From NCBI GenBank assembly GCA_027603945.1, contig JADIIU010000077.1, positions 1-64,000 on the forward strand: a DNA stretch of 64,000 nt, written 5' to 3'. The position numbers were made by a program, and so were the translations under genes. The notes under the pieces are model-generated. The model had not been told where the DNA came from. It made no database searches and was given only the letters and a program-made list of their open reading frames with translations. This document shows, in pieces, positions 48,577 to 60,100 of the stretch (position 1 is its first letter; every line of letters begins with the position of its first letter). The stretch comes from Terramyces sp. JEL0728 (Eukaryota > Chytridiomycota > Chytridiomycetes > Rhizophydiales > Terramycetaceae).

Positions 48577-50283
48577 TTATTGATTTTGATTGTCGGTACT
48601 CGCCGCTTTCAAGTATTGGTAATCAACTCGACAGTTCAGCAAACCATTTCCAACAGTATCATTCAGCTTTCTCTTCAAACAATGAAAACTAACCGCGTTT
48701 CTCCAGTGAGCTGGATTGACACACAAAGTATGCACCTGTGAATTTTTGATTGCACAAACAAAGTACAAAAGGCCTTCAACTGTAACTAGCTGATTCTCCA
48801 ACGCAATACTGATTCGTTTCAATGTTGAATTCAGTATACCTGGAATGAGGTTCAAGAGTGCGATATCCATCATCCGAGATCGATTGAACGACAGCGCAAC
48901 CAAATTTGTATTGGGCAAACTAGTGGAAATATCGCGGCATAAATCTGCAGGCAAGTGAATTCCATTCAAGGTCAATTCTTTCAAAGATGAAGATTTAGTC
49001 AAAGCTCGAAATATTGCCAATACACTCTCCTCGTCGATTTTCGAATCGGACAAGGAAAGTTTTTGTACTGGTATACTGCTGATGTATCTTGACAGTATCA
49101 TTGCGCTAAAATTAGCTCCACTTCCGACAATTTCCATTTCTTTGATATTTGAGGTGTTCAGTGAGCGTAATATCTTTTCTGAATAAACAAAACAGGAATC
49201 GTATTTGATGGATGAAATGCTTGAAGTTGGCAGATTCTTTGCCAATGCCATTTCACTTTTCTCGCCTATTCCTTTGATTAACAACCGTTGGATCTTTGTC
49301 AAGCTGATTTTTTCGTACAGCAAATACATGTCATCAGGCTGAAAGTTGTTGTGCGTAAAGTCGATTTGTTGAATATTGCTCTTTGGAAGGGCTGCAGCAA
49401 ATAATCTTAGTGATTTAGCAGTCAAATTGTTGAAGGAAAGATTCAGGTCTTTTAAATTGGATTGAGCGAGCACTTTGGCAAGTGCAGTTGCTGCGTTGTC
49501 TGAAATCCCATTCCCCTGCAAATTCAATGTCTCAACCTGACAGTACGGAAGGATTATTGCAAGTTGATTGACAGCCAAGTCATGGGCCATTCCATTCAAA
49601 CACAACCGCTCAATATTGGTTTGTGGTAAAATTGCAAATAGCATTGACCAATCGTTGGTATTCGGGTAGTCCTTTAATACCAGTTCAGTAATTCTAGTAT
49701 TTGGCAGCCCTTTGCAAAATAGATTCCAGTTCAAATTAACGCTTTCTAGTTCCAATGCTTTTAGATTCTTCATATTTTGCATGGATTGAATGTTTTCGTC
49801 ATTGATGGATACGCCAGTGAAAGATAAGCGTGTTACTTTGCTGAAGGAGAATAAGGTGGAGTTTTCCCTCGTGGTCTCTCTGTAATTTGGAACGTAATGA
49901 TTCATTCGTTCTGCATGAATTGGATCTTCAATAACGAGGAGGTTCTTGGCTGGAGGTAAGAAGCTGTGCACTTTGGTATACAGTGGAAAGTCAATGGTGA
50001 TGCAATGGTAGACAAACCTAAAATTATGCAAATGCTTTAGTTTTTGAATTTGGAAATAATAATCCTTTTTTAGCACTTGATAGGATAAATCCAGAGTTGG
50101 CCAGATGAGAGTTTGTTTCCCATCAACCATGCACGACATTAGTATCCGGAATGTTTTCAGGAAAGCATAAAAGTACTTGTTGCTAATTGAGAGAGTGAGG
50201 ATATCGTCGCCAGAGAGGTAGTCTACAAACCCGAATTGTAGCTCCAAAGGTAGCGATTGCAATTGCATTGTAAACCAGGCCAT
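48577..50283 (-). CDS. F-box/LRR protein, dispersed family member, 568 aa
   Basis: Intronless; ATG at 50281-50283, with a second ATG five codons in (MQLQSLPLELQF) that matches the paralogs better. The F-box (SLPLELQFGFVDYLSGDDIL then ISNKYFYAFL) is clearly the same family as the array at 31-36 kb. LRRs follow, e.g. KDLNLSFNNLTAKSLRLFA and VETLNLQGNGISDNAATALA. It sits ~12 kb from the array and on the opposite strand. Inferred SCF substrate adaptor. Confidence 0.82.
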   Translation of the reverse strand: MAWFTMQLQSLPLELQFGFVDYLSGDDILTLSISNKYFYAFLKTFRILMSCMVDGKQTLIWPTLDLSYQVLKKDYYFQIQKLKHLHNFRFVYHCITIDFPLYTKVHSFLPPAKNLLVIEDPIHAERMNHYVPNYRETTRENSTLFSFSKVTRLSFTGVSINDENIQSMQNMKNLKALELESVNLNWNLFCKGLPNTRITELVLKDYPNTNDWSMLFAILPQTNIERLCLNGMAHDLAVNQLAIILPYCQVETLNLQGNGISDNAATALAKVLAQSNLKDLNLSFNNLTAKSLRLFAAALPKSNIQQIDFTHNNFQPDDMYLLYEKISLTKIQRLLIKGIGEKSEMALAKNLPTSSISSIKYDSCFVYSEKILRSLNTSNIKEMEIVGSGANFSAMILSRYISSIPVQKLSLSDSKIDEESVLAIFRALTKSSSLKELTLNGIHLPADLCRDISTSLPNTNLVALSFNRSRMMDIALLNLIPGILNSTLKRISIALENQLVTVEGLLYFVCAIKNSQVHTLCVNPAHWRNAVSFHCLKRKLNDTVGNGLLNCRVDYQYLKAASTDNQNQ

Positions 50284-50341
50284 TTACGAGGATTTAAATA
50301 TACTAGTGGCTTCTCTAATTGCTTTTCCATTCATTTACCGT

Positions 50342-50731
50342 ATGGTAGATTGCACTTGGCCACCATTTGACACCTGTCATGGGAACTGCATTATTTTGGG
50401 TTCCGCATTGTGAAAGAAATTATTTTTAATTCCACAGACCTTGTAATTCGTCAACGCAGGCTAGTAAATCTGTAGCTGAAGCGCTCAATGGTGGATCCAA
50501 AATTATCTCAAACTGTAATCTGCAACAAATCGCTTCTTTAATTCTGTAATTCGTTTCTCAGATCAAAGATTGTGTTTGTCATAGCAGTCTAATTTGAGAG
50601 AAGCATCAAGACAATTCAAACGCAAGCTGGTATCTGGATTCCGCTTGGAGTCCAATTGGAATGGTGACTGGGATGCTATGTGGATTGACGAATTAAGTGT
50701 CTTTGAAAATTTCCATAATTTTTGTAAATGA
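50342..50731 (+). CDS. possible small gene overlapping the NPRL3 start (model uncertain)
   Basis: The last exon (50599-50731) is convincing as coding: it reads EASRQFKRKLVSGFRLESNW through WIDELSVFENFHNFCK with a TGA stop that overlaps the NPRL3 ATG by 4 nt. Upstream, one frame-consistent model is 50342-50409, 50438-50545, 50562-50573, 50599-50731 (106 aa), but it needs introns of 28, 16 and 25 nt and a 12-nt exon, all unusual here. No family recognised. The region may instead be a decayed gene or part of the NPRL3 5' region. Confidence 0.3.
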
Positions 50732-52136
50732 TCTTGGGAGTGCTTTTCGTTTCCTATTCTTCAAGGGGTCATCAACTAGTGTTTGCTTATCCAGAACAGA
50801 ACGACGATAATTTCCTTGGATTTGATCATGGTTTCCTTGCTGGTAACTCCAACTTAACTCTGATATGCTTTCACCCAAAGTCGCACTCTGTGACAAGCAA
50901 TTCCACATGCGCGTAAATAAAATAGACTTTGTAGGCCATCCTACGCTGTTGAATGTGGATAGACCTGGAACTGGACTAATTTACTCTCGCAAAGTGCAGA
51001 AATCTATCCTGAAAACAACCAAATTATCACCACTGACAATGTTCCACCTGGTATTTGCACTTACAAATGTTGGCAAAAGCGATATAGACTTGATTTACGA
51101 ACATATCATACTCAAATTGACGATGGGGTTCAAATACGAGCAATTGCGAAGAGGGTACATTAGAAAGGAAACCGAGTTGATTCTCAACTTGAAAGATGAA
51201 AAGGAAAAGAAAACAATGCTGGAGATCAATAGCGACATATTGGACAAAAGCTGTCTTGCAAAGACGCTGACTAATGTATACCAGAGTATCCTGGACAAGC
51301 AAGCATCTCATTTCAAAATCAACAAATCAGTATCAATATCAATTCAAGGAGATTTGAAAAACTTTACAGATTTAAACACGCCTACCATCCGGCCATACCA
51401 TGGGATTTTGCTTTTAAATGATCCCGAACATATACTGATGACTTTACCAAAAGATAGCTCGCCTTTATTAATATCCCTGGTCCAAACCGTCACCCCAACA
51501 ACCAACTTTGAACAGCTGCAATCAATATTAAATTGCTCATTATCCCAATTGTACAAACACGCTGCCCATCTCCATTATTGGAACCAAGCAAGAATAATCC
51601 AAATTATATCCACAAAAAACTTTTATGTGCTGTCTGAATCGGCTAGTTATGACAAGATTCAGGATTTAAAGATGGAGTTTAGTAACAGGTTTGCTCCATT
51701 AGATCTGACAAGCTTATTGAATAGAATTTCAATACCCAGGCACTACAATTCTATTATCCAAAACAAGGATCTACGGCATTTGTACCTTGAAGCAATTACA
51801 TTTCTACTGAGGCACTCACTAATAGTACAATTACACATGTACTTGCTTTTGATAATCCCAGAAAACATTGTTCAAAAAGTAGATCCGACTCAAAACAAGC
51901 AAGTGATTATCGCTGATCCATCAAACCCAACGTTATTTGAAAGTGAGCTTGTAAATCAGTTTATCAAAGAGCAGCATAACCCACAAATCAAGAATTTGTT
52001 GAGTAGGCTAATTCCGTACATGAATGGAAAGTTCCATTTGGATGAAATTACGTTTCAAGAAAATTTGACTAGGAAAGAGCTTAAGCTTGTTCTTGGGCAC
52101 TATCGCGATGAAATTGTTACCACTCTTCATCAATAA
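50728..52136 (+). CDS. NPRL3: NPRL3-like GATOR1 subunit, 462 aa (or 456)
   Basis: GATOR1/SEACIT component that restrains TORC1 when amino acids are low. N-terminus ILGVLFVSYSSRGHQLVFAY matches the family longin-type start. Then VALCDKQFHMRVNKIDFVGH, the conserved core, followed by PLTMFHLVFALTN and, near the C-terminus, the HLDEITFQENLTRKELKLVL winged-helix end. Exon 1 is 50728-50842. The next exon starts at 50863 if the intron is 20 nt and ends in TG (keeps the family-like LADMLSPKVAL), or at 50881 with a canonical 38-nt GT-AG intron (loses six residues). The rest is a single exon to 52136. Confidence 0.85.
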
Positions 52137-52176
52137 ATCCTTTCCGGCATTTTGCTCTATATTGCTTTGCAGGTAG

Positions 52177-52356
52177 TTAGTGTCTTCAATCCCTGAGCGT
52201 TCCACTAAAAAGACTGCCAATCTTGTCTGTGACTGTAATCTGTCGGAGATAGCAAATATTAATGGCAAAGCTGCTTTTGTAAACCTAGTTCTTACTATCG
52301 GCAAAGAACTGATAAGGCAATCTGTTTTTTCAATTGCGGTTAAATTACACAGTTAA
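52177..52356 (+). other. orphan open coding-like segment, 59 codons
   Basis: The frame begins after a possible acceptor (GGTAG|TTAGTG) and reads VSSIPERSTKKTANLVCDCN, then SEIANINGKAAFVNLVLTIG and ends KLHS before TAA. The composition is protein-like but there is no ATG and I could not join it to NPRL3 or another exon in frame. It may be the last exon of an unseen gene or a relic. Antisense frames over the same bases are less convincing. Confidence 0.3.
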
Positions 52357-52583
52357 ATATTACCAGAATCAGGAAATTAAATGCGGACGGGTGTGCCATA
52401 TCTGCAACGAGAGCTACTTTATCAAATTTCCAACAAAGCACTAGGCGAGACACCTTGATCCGGAAAAGCCCGACTTAATCACCTTCATCCATGTGATTGA
52501 TTTGCAACTCATTTTCACGAGCGGGAAAAATTAAAAATCTCGACACAAAAAATTCAAAAAAAATTTACCTTCATCAACTACAA

Positions 52584-54054
52584 ATGTACAAGAGAATTTT
52601 AACCAACTCTACAAAATCTGTAATTAATTCCTCATCGTAGCTCAATGCGCGCTTCTATTCTGCAAAGCCACAGGTATTTTTTCCTAATCCAGAACCTCAA
52701 AGACCGTCTAGCAGAAATTATCCCTGCCAAACAAGCAGAAATTAAGGAAGTAAAAGCTAAATACGGTAACAAAGTATTGGGTGAAACTACTGTTGACATG
52801 GTACTATTTAATTAATTATAGGCATACGGTGGTATGCGTGGAATCAAAGGTATGATTTGGGAAACCTCTGTATTGGATGCAGACGAAGTAATTCATTGAT
52901 TAAATATAGGGTATTCGTTTCCGTGGATATACCATTCCTGAATGCCAAAAATTATTGCCATCTGCCGAAGATGGTGAAGAACCATTGCCAGAAGGCTTAT
53001 TCTGGCTGTTGGTAACTGGAGAAGTCCCAACCAAAGAACAAGTTAAACAATTATCCGCTGACTGGGCCGCCCGTTCCGCCATCCCTGACTATGTTGAAGA
53101 TATTTTAGATAGATGCCCAAATACTCTTCACCCAATGTCCCAATTCAGTTTGGCGGTTTTAGCTCTTCAACATGAAAGCAGTTTCGCAAAGGCTTATGCC
53201 AAGGGTGTTTCAAAGACACAATACTGGGATTACACTTATGAAGATGCCAACGATTTGATTGCTAAACTACCTTTAATTGCAGCCAGAATTTACAAAAATG
53301 TATTCAAAGATGGAAAGCTTGGAAACATTGATCCTAAACTCGATTACTCTGCAAACTTTTCTCACTTGCTGGGATACTCTGACCCTAAATTCGTTGATTT
53401 GATGCGTCTTTACTTGACCATCCACTCTGACCACGAAGGTGGTAACGTCAGGTAAATGGTTTTAATATTAGTGCTCATGCTACCCACTTGGTCGGCTCTG
53501 CTCTTTCTGACCCATACTTGTCCTTCTCTGCTGGACTTAATGGGCTTGCTGGGCCACTCCATGGTCTTGCCAACCAAGAAGTGTTAAGATGGACGCTTAA
53601 GATGAAGGATGAAATCGGTCTTGGTGCATCTGACGAGGCTATCCGTGAATATATCTGGAAGACTTTGAAGGGCGGACAGGTTGTTCCTGGATTCGGCCAC
53701 GCAGTTTTGAGAAAGACTGATCCACGTTACACATGCCAGCGTGAATTTGCACTTAAACATTTACCAACCGACCCAATGTTCAAACTAGTTTCGCAACTAT
53801 ACAACATCGTACCAGGAGTATTGACTGAACACGGAAAGACCAAGAACCCATGGCCAAATGTCGATGCCCACTCTGGTGTGTTATTGCAACATTACGGATT
53901 TGTCGAACAAGATTACTACACTGTATTGTTTGGTGTTTCCCGTGCTCTTGGTGTTATGGCTGGATTAATCTGGGACCGTGCACTTGGCATGCCATTAGAA
54001 AGACCAAAGTCTTTAAGCACAAAATCTATTATCAAAATGTTTGAAAAAAAGTAA
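52584..54054 (+). CDS. CIT1: mitochondrial citrate synthase, 455 aa, 6 exons
   Basis: Exons 52584-52619, 52641-52673, 52693-52800, 52822-52887, 52910-53451 and 53472-54054; introns 21, 19, 21, 22 and 20 nt. The N-terminus [20 protein letters not shown] is a mitochondrial presequence split across two mini-exons of 12 and 11 codons. Catalytic residues are present: His in [13 protein letters not shown], His in [10 protein letters not shown], Asp in NVDAHSGVL. Condenses acetyl-CoA and oxaloacetate in the TCA cycle. There is no peroxisomal SKL-type end (it ends FEKK). The upstream ATG at 52645 is out of frame. Confidence 0.95.
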
Positions 54055-54187
54055 ATTTCTGGACTATTTTATCTTTCAATAAAGCTCTTAAATGTTGATT
54101 CAATCAGAATATTACGGCTGATGGTTTGCTGTTGTAAAGCAGCAATGCCAGCCTCAAGACATTGACGTTAAATATGATATTTATTAT

Positions 54188-57100
54188 TTACCAAAACGCG
54201 CACCATCCAATATAGCACTGGCATAGGTTTTCAATAGAAGTTGCTTGCAAAATCAGCCGCTGCACCTGTAGTTGGACATCCAAAGTAGTGTTCTTGAAGT
54301 CACGACCAGTGAGTTTGTTGCTGACCCTATTTATGACCGTCAATGCTCTGGTATTCAATGCTTCTGGTTTCAATTGGACTTCGTCTAATATTAAACTCAC
54401 TTACCTCCAGAAATAATTTCGTTTTCGTTTCTTTGTTTGCGTCCCTTATGGCCTTCTGTAAGTAGGTCAGAATCCAGTTTGACTGACCGAGATCCTCTTC
54501 CATCTTGACGAGGACTCACATTTTGAGAGGAAAACAATCTCCAGTTGATAAGAGGATCGTGGACGAATGCTTCCAACACCGCCATCAAACTGTCCTTGTT
54601 TTCTCGAAGTACACGCATAACATTTTCACAGGTAATTCTAAAGTTTCCTTCGATACCACTGATCTCCATTGCGTTAATCAGCATCCTCGTCAATCTAAAC
54701 GGAATCCTTTCTGGGAACTTGTCTCTGTGCATTGCTACTTCGAAACAATCTCCAAAATCGATGTGGATTACCTTTCCAGTGAATCTGTTGACCATCAAAT
54801 TGGAAGGATGTCTGTCTCCTAAACCTAAAATATATCCAACCATAGACATTGAAGCGAGCGATCTGGTATAATTTGTTCGGCGGTCCAACCACACTTCAGA
54901 ATTTTTGGATTTCAACCACAGCACCTTGTACAAATCTCTTCCAGTAGTGTTCTCCAGAGCGTATTCAAACACCTCCACCTTTTGCAATAGTGTCAAATTA
55001 TCATAATCAGGCGCCATTTGAAGCATTAAACGGTGCTCAATGTTCAATAGAATTCTTCTACTCTCTCTGTAATCTCTAATCAGGTTATGCAGGGTATCGC
55101 AATCAGGCACCCAGCCAATCAACCCAGAGTTTGGTGAAAGTGGGATAACTGGGTACCCGTGGATATTCAAGTGTCTCTTGAATGTTTCAGGATCGTTGTT
55201 GAGTAAAGTATTGACCAGTCCGAATAACTGCATCACACGTTCGTCTTGTCTTAAATCTTCATGCCCCTTCAGTAAGAATTTGTATTCTACGCCATCGCTC
55301 CCTTTGATATTTAATCTTCTTGGTCTCTGTTTTGAAGTCATAACACTAAGGGTTGGCACGAATGACTGAATTTTGATTACTTCTGCACCGCTCTTGTATG
55401 TGCCTGGCATCGCTAAATCCAAATCGCGCACTGCCAAAAGTTTTGGTGAAACATACTGTAACTCAAGAGTAGTAAGCTGCGGTAATTGCTTTTGAATCCT
55501 CCTGAAAACCTGGTAATACAAGTCCCACGCCTGATTCAAGTCGTCAATATTTCCTGTTCTTTGATAGTTTCTGCACCAGTCAAGTGCATCAGCTAAATCA
55601 CGCCCGTAAGTCTGATTGAAGGATACTTCGCGCAGAGTTTCAGGTCCCTGGAATTAATGCAACTTACTCTTTCTAACATTTGATGCAGCGGTTCCAAGGT
55701 AGCATACATCCCTTCAATATTCTGGTCGGTAAAGTACAGCTTTGAAGCCTCTTCCAAACCTTCATGCCACATTTCTTGCCAAAGTATGGCGACTCGGATT
55801 AGTTCCTGGCTGACAAGCAAGGCTTGAACTACCAGGTTGGCACTGTGCATTCTCATCTTGTCCAAAATGGCCAGTGCAGCTTTCTTTCTGGATACTGATT
55901 GGGACTTTGAAGCCACGGTAAGAGAATAGACGAGAGCTTGTGGATGTTCTTTTCCAACGTCAGCTAACAGCTGGTGGATTAGTCTTCGGACCAAAGGACT
56001 TGGTGCGTGAATTCTTGCAATTAACTGCGGAATAACTTCCAGCCAAGTATCAATGCTAACGGCAGTAAACCCCTCGGAAATTGCCATATTCACATCCTGC
56101 TGATACCCGTATTTAAACCACAGAGTAAGCAAACGCAGTGTATCTTGGAGAGAGCTGGACTTTGACAGCGCGATGGATCTAAAAAAGCCTTGGACGGAGG
56201 GTACAACATGTCCAATTATGATATTCGTAGGCATGTTTTCATGTATCTTTTCATGGTACGAAACAACTTCGAAATTTGCAAAAGCCCAGGCATGCCATGC
56301 TTTGTACCAATTGCGATCATAATGTGTAGCTGCGAGGTAAGATCTTAGCGTTTCTGGCAAAACTCCCTCTTCCTTGGAATCGTCTTTGAGTGCATTTTGC
56401 CATTCACCAATCTTCAAATAGCATCGGGCCAATAATTGTATCATTGCCAATTTGCCTGGATCGATATTTTTGTTTTCTACATACAAATTGACATCGTTAA
56501 GTGAGTGGATTCCAAGCTTTTCCACGAGATCTTGTGTGAATATTCGCATTTGGGTAATTGCTCTGGGGTGATTTCCTGAAGTCCATAAATGCTTCAAGCA
56601 TGCATAAACAACTTGCGGAGCGTTATTCTGCAAGTCCTAAATAAACAAACCACTCACCAAGCTGGCAAAATCTTGTAGTGTGCCTTCCCTCAGCAGCGCA
56701 TTCAATGTTTTGTAGGACAGAGACAGCCTACCTCCTTTTCTACAAAGGTTGGCAAATTTGATCCAAATCTCCATATCTTCCTTTGGGGAAACAACCAAAC
56801 TTCTGACTTTGAGAATTCTCTGCCAAACGTCAACCGTCTTTATGCATCCTTTGATTCTCTTTACCCAGGTATTTCTTATGAAAGCTTGCGATTTCGGATT
56901 GTCATGCAGTTGCTTGTACTTGATAATCTCTTCAAGCTCGCCCAGCATTTGAATACGCACAACAATGCTAGATTAACTATTGATTACTTGTAAGCGCGGT
57001 TATAACTTTCCCCAACCAACGCTGTCAACTCTGTATCAAGTAAATCTCGAGTCTTTTCGATAAAGTGCGTGGCTTCAGGATATAAATTACGATGGAGGGC

Positions 57101-60100
57101 AAGGATAGCCTTGAAAAATGCTCCATCTGGAGATTCGTCTTTCATCATCTTGATATAGTCGTCCATATCATCCCATTCCCCCATTCCCCATGCTGCAGCG
57201 GCGGCCAGCGGTGCAATTGCTTTTTTCACTTCTGTATTTGCATTTCCCCATTTTTCATGAGCAAGCTGGAACAGAGAATCCCACTCACCAAGATTGTGCA
57301 AACAGCGCATTCGTCCTAGAGTCGCATCTAAAGAATTTGGATCTTCAAGTTGTTTCTTTTCATAAGCCAATAGACCATCTTCCCATCTCTGCAATTTTTC
57401 ATACCAAGACTCTTTCAATTCAACATCTGCAATTGTCAAGACTCCGATTGCTGAATCTGGTTGCTGCAGTTGGTTGTTAATGCTGATGAGCGATTCGATG
57501 GTATTTGGCAGTGGCTCAGTAATGAACTCAATTTCTTTGTAGTGCAAAGCCTTTGCAAACGCATGGCATCTAGTTGCATACAATCCGAGCGTACTGATAT
57601 GAATTGGAAGCGCTTTATCATCGTGCTCCATAAATTCTGCAAGATTGAGCAATGTTTGAAGGATTTCCGGCGGGATGTTTGGCGCCGTGAGTGCAGTTTC
57701 CAAAGCGCGAACAAGTTCGTCTTGGAATTGATCATATAGTTCGCCCCAACAAGATAAGAACGCAGCATTAAACAGTTCTCTGGACAATGTCGGATATGCA
57801 CTAGCAAGAGTTGCACAAGCACGGAGAGCGTGCGACGGCGATTCCTTAAGCAGCTCGACACTGAATCGTCGTATCCATTCTTGCCATTCATCTTTGTTTG
57901 CCCTCTGTGAAGCTTCCCATGCTTTCTTGAGTTGATTTTGGTTGACTGGCAGTTTCTTTGTCGACACCTCCATGTGCGATTCGCTGGATTGATCGACTAG
58001 TCTGTCATCCTTGTCATTAAAAATTAACGGAAGCGGCTCGTTTGCAAGTATTTTGGAAATAACAAGATCAAATTGAGAGTGCTGGATTTGGTTGCGGATC
58101 ATTGCCTTCTTGATTGTTGTAGTGTAGACCAGGAATTCATTTTTCATCTGATAAGCAATTCGAGCCAGAGTGTCCATTGCAGCAGCCCTAATTTCGATAC
58201 TTTGTGAACTAAGGGAACGAACAATTGGATGGATAATCCTAGAAGATTGATCACGGATGTTGATTGTACGTGATAGTTGACCCAAAAGCTGGATTGCTGA
58301 ACGTTTCAAATTCACAGGATTTTCGGGAGATTCAAACACTTTGACAACCGCCGGAATTACAAGGTGCAAATATTCCTCCAAATTCTGTCCAAATATCAAC
58401 AAAGCATTCAGTAAGCGCTGTGAAGGTTGCTGTTTTTCTGTGGAATCATTTTCAAAAATGAGCAGCATTTGCGGCAGCAGTGTTGGCAGATACACTTTAA
58501 ACTCACTTTCCAAAGCAATTGCTATTGACTCGACTAATGATAGAGCAGTAGTTTGGATATTTGCCGATAGCCTCCAGTGATCTTGGATCAAAGTTATGAT
58601 ATCGGGGATGTAGTTTCTAATATGCTGACGTACAATTGTTACCAGCAGCCCCAATTGTTGAAAGTAAAACTCTAGCATTCCCTGTGGGCAAGATTTCATC
58701 ATCGAAATCAGCGAAGGAATAATTTGGTGCAAGAATGGCACACATTTCAAACCAAGCGTTTTGAAAATGTACATAACAGCGGTAATTACGGCAGAGTGAT
58801 GGATATTCAACGAGGGATCTCGCAGAATCTTCATCAAGGCTCGTATTGCCACTGCTGGATAATAATCGTCAGAAGACGGTCCAACAAATAAGATGTTTGA
58901 CATGCCATCTCCAGGTTCAGACGATTCAATTTCTGAAATTGCGGCTATTTTGTGTCTGTGAGGGTCCAAAGCACCCAAAACACCCATTACACGCATAGTT
59001 TCTCTTCTGATGGGATGTGCCTGTTCCGTACGCAAAATAGTAATCAAAGATCCCAGCAAGTTTGGATACTTGATGTATGGTTCAACAACGTATCCTGTAT
59101 TGCTTGCCAAGTGGGATAGAGTCTTGAGTGCAGCTTCCCGTTTGCTGGCCGAACTTTGGTCTTGAAGTGTGTCAATAATAACCTGCATTAAATCGTCCAG
59201 GTAGTTGGCTAAATCTTGACAACCAACATGTGCTAATTCACCGATAGCTGCAAGCACTTTGGACGCTACACCAGCACTCGAGTCTTTTGCTTTCGGCAAG
59301 AGAACTTTGAGGACAGACTCTACATATGGCTCAACGAGCTTTGGTGTTGACGAAATCAGCAAACCGATTAATTTGGCTGATTCTTCACGCTGACGGCTAT
59401 ATTAGCCAAAGTTACCTTATTCCAGAGTATTCCAATTCTGCCAACAATTTGATCAACAGCTTACGCAGCGAAGGCATAATATATGCTGGGTTGAAAGTCG
59501 AAAGCCTTCCGATTATCCCCATGGCAACTTCTCGGATAGCAAAGGTCTCGTCATTTAGTGCCATGAATAATGTTCTGACATGGTCAGCTTGCGCCAAATG
59601 ATGATCAAAGTTCTTGTCCAGCGACATTAGAACTGTTTGTCTAATTGTGGGGTCTTGATCTGAAATTCCAATGCTAAGTAGTCTTTCAAGAATATCTGAT
59701 ACAATTTGCAACGCATGGTTATTGCTCTGAAAACAAGATGGATCCTGCGCCAATAACTTGCTCGTTGTCAATACTGCCGATTTCCTAATCACTGGATTGT
59801 CATCATCCAAGTATACGATGGCACACTCTCTTACTAATTCATGTAATGCCAGCCCTTTGAAATCAAAAGTCCCGAGAGTCTGAATGGCTAAAATAATAAG
59901 TTCGTCATCTCTTCCGTCCAACTATAGTTAATAACACTTGCCTGCAAATCTTTGGTAACGAAAGAAACGTTTAGCTGCTTTACTCTAGTTGGAGCGCCTG
60001 GGTGAGAAAATGGTCTGGAGCATAGTATAATTGATAGGATGTTTAGTAATCGTTCTTGAATTGTAGATAGCAATTGTGGAATATTTGTAGACAAATCTAC

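Noticed and set aside
52645..52680. Upstream ATG as citrate synthase start
   Set aside because: It is out of frame with the enzyme; the ATG at 52584 with two mini-exons gives a normal mitochondrial presequence.
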